Shown: one piece after another, positions 28,344 to 29,646 of the stretch
Position numbering within the stretch: position 1 is the stretch's first letter
Layout: each line of letters begins with the position of its first letter
The notes under the pieces: model-generated
Seen by the model: the letters and a program-made list of their open reading frames with translations, nothing else
Database searches by the model: none
Told to the model about the DNA's origin: nothing
Source of the DNA: Mycoemilia scoparia
Taxonomy: Eukaryota; Kickxellomycota; Kickxellomycetes; Kickxellales; Kickxellaceae
Reading direction: 5' to 3'
DNA length: 29,646 nt
Assembly: GCA_027575805.1 (NCBI GenBank)
Contig: JANBPU010000198.1
Coordinates: forward strand, 1-29,646
Made by a program: the position numbers and the translations under genes

Positions 28344-28919
28344 CTAGCAGCCTGATAGACTGCTACCGTTAGGACATCCGCTATTGCATTTGGCAGCCAT
28401 GACAACACCTCCCCTGCTGTTAAACGCGACGCCAACATACTGGAATTTCCTCATATCGCTGGAAATTCTACCAAATTTACCAATACAGGCTGAGGCCTGG
28501 GATTTAGTATCCGCACTGGAGCTAAATTTGCATGTATAAAACTCCATGCTAGAAACAAAGCTGGGAGAGTTGTCGTCAATGTATTCCTGAGTTAATTGGC
28601 TGGGGTTGCGCAAAAAGACATCAAGAGCCTTCTTTGCATAGTCGCTGAATTCTGTGGTTTTTCTGAAAATTCCGCCATACTTTTTGTAGATGAGCTTGTA
28701 ACCGTAAGTATTTAGACTGCTGCAACTGTCTGGACTGCTGGTTGAGGTGGCGGTATGTGTGTAAACGGAAGTAGGTGTGGTTTTGGTTGCTGTAGGAACG
28801 GGAGTACCAGTGGGAACGATGGGCTCTGTGGTGCTAATAACTTCTCCCTGGATGGTGGTGACAGCCACGAGGATAGCAGCGGCACCGAAGAGAAGAATGT
28901 TATTTAGCGATAGTTTCAT
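28344..28919 (-). CDS. Small secreted six-cysteine protein
   Basis: An intronless 191-aa frame. Residues 1-25 are a signal peptide (MKLSLNN, then LLFGAAAILVAVTT, likely cut near IQG/EV). Residues about 26-64 form a T/S/P-rich linker (TEPIVPTGTPVPTATKTT) suited to O-mannosylation. The remaining domain of about 125 residues has six cysteines (DSC, YTC, SAC, KCNSGC and the last residue), which allows three disulfides, with the final three in the pattern CxxxCx9C. No family was recognised. No GPI-like hydrophobic tail, so secretion rather than anchoring is expected. A TATATAAA box lies about 116-123 bp upstream on the minus strand. It could be a wall protein, an inhibitor or a host-interaction protein; none of these is shown by sequence. 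Confidence 0.75.
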   Translation of the reverse strand: MKLSLNNILLFGAAAILVAVTTIQGEVISTTEPIVPTGTPVPTATKTTPTSVYTHTATSTSSPDSCSSLNTYGYKLIYKKYGGIFRKTTEFSDYAKKALDVFLRNPSQLTQEYIDDNSPSFVSSMEFYTCKFSSSADTKSQASACIGKFGRISSDMRKFQYVGVAFNSRGGVVMAAKCNSGCPNGSSLSGC

Positions 28920-29377
28920 ATTAGAGAGGAGAGCGTATATGGACTACTGAATCGAGTGTTCTAGAGAGATCGAAAACGATGGCTGGAAGTGGTAAGCGAT
29001 GGTGCTGATGTATTTTGAGTCGAGGGATGCTGGCTTTATATACTTTTTTATCAAGCAAGCAGGCTGCACTTCAAGGCGCTCCCAAGTCGTATATACTGTT
29101 GACATTTACAGTTCCTTTTCATATGATAATCCAAATGGTTTGGGATATTCAAAATGGTGCAACATTCGGCTAATATCAAATGTAGACAACTGTCCATCAT
29201 TGACCTTGAATGTAAAACAACGACAAAATTTTTGCTGGATTTCACGCCCATTCATTAATTTTTCATGAGATTCAGGTTGTCAATCCTGTATCAGATAAAC
29301 TCTAAGTGAAAGAAAATGCCCGTTAAAGTTGAAGTTTACCCACGATTCAATCATGCTTTTCTCTAAATGCATTCTCC
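28920..29377. other. Intergenic, promoter side of the secreted-protein gene
   Basis: Apart from the TATA box, I see no gene; open stretches on both strands here lack protein-like composition. Confidence 0.35.
29035..29042 (-). promoter_or_regulatory. TATA box of the secreted-protein gene
   Basis: TATATAAA on the minus strand, about 116-123 bp upstream of the ATG at 28919. Spacing fits a fungal TATA promoter with a leader of some 80-90 nt. Confidence 0.55.
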
Positions 29378-29560
29378 TCAATATTTAATTTTAGCTGTGG
29401 CACTCAACAGCCTGTGTGCATCTTCCAACCAACCAATCTTCATTTTCAACTTGGCATCCGAACCAAAACTAGAAACCCAGATTCTCCTGCCCATTTGACC
29501 AGACTTGCGGCCGAACTTGCCTGTTTGCTTTCCTGACCTGGTGTATACCTTGTTTCGGCT
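29378..29560 (-). CDS. Possible 3' exon of a gene running off the window
   Basis: A minus-strand frame of 60 codons ends at TGA 29378-29380 and is bounded upstream by TAA 29561-29563. It reads basic, protein-like text (QTGKFGRKSGQMGRRIWVSS, WLEDAHRLLSATAKIKY) and is clearly richer in G+C than its surroundings. An AG acceptor lies at or just before the open stretch (AACAAG/GTATAC), so it could be a last exon. A competing frame on the same strand starts at an ATG near 29593 (MRLCRGTKPCVKAE) and is open for 49 codons. I cannot decide between them, and the family is not recognised. Confidence 0.3.
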   Translation of the reverse strand, partial: SRNKVYTRSGKQTGKFGRKSGQMGRRIWVSSFGSDAKLKMKIGWLEDAHRLLSATAKIKY

Positions 29561-29646
29561 TTAACGCAGGGCTTGGTCCCTCTACAAAGACGCATGGCAA
29601 ACTTTCTGTGTTAGAACTATGACCAGAAAAATTGCCAATACACTGA

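Overview
The window is nuclear DNA of a fungus, most likely an AT-rich early-diverging lineage (Mucoromycota or Zoopagomycota type; the exact taxon cannot be fixed from sequence alone). Evidence: short introns of about 70-240 bp with strong GTAAGT donors and TAG/CAG acceptors, AT-rich intergenic DNA with AATAAA-like signals, and a mix of conserved eukaryotic genes (SDHA, Thg1, Derlin, a Tra2-like SR protein) with divergent fungal genes. Most real genes are split, so the protein models below were built by joining exons by hand; exon coordinates are in each entry.

Layout. Positions 1-3.6 kb are a gene graveyard: a decayed FunK1-like kinase (+), one or two decayed minus-strand genes, a further plus-strand remnant, and short repeats. 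From 3.7 to 7.1 kb lie two orphan genes (a small membrane protein and a 456-aa soluble protein) with a MITE-like inverted-repeat element between them. From 7.6 to 10.2 kb on the minus strand is a six-block... more exactly five-exon M3-family (thimet oligopeptidase-like) gene, whose zinc-binding and catalytic residues are all replaced. From 11.4 kb the plus strand carries an MFS monocarboxylate-type transporter, a six-exon Derlin with an unusually long hydrophilic tail, a Tra2-like SR protein with a 25-nt microexon, a coiled-coil protein with a small C-terminal domain (kinetochore-like, tentative), mitochondrial succinate dehydrogenase flavoprotein, and an eight-exon tRNA-His guanylyltransferase. 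The right end, on the minus strand, has an intronless divergent Hsp70-like gene, a secreted six-cysteine protein, and an ambiguous coding fragment at the border.

The genes do not form a pathway or cluster; they are ordinary fungal neighbours (respiration, ERAD, splicing, tRNA maturation, transport). The most notable content is the pair of degenerate enzymes (M3 pseudopeptidase and Hsp70-like protein with a damaged ATPase core and no recognisable substrate domain), the substitution-dominated decay of the left end, and a two-copy MITE family. I found no convincing undescribed multi-gene system.
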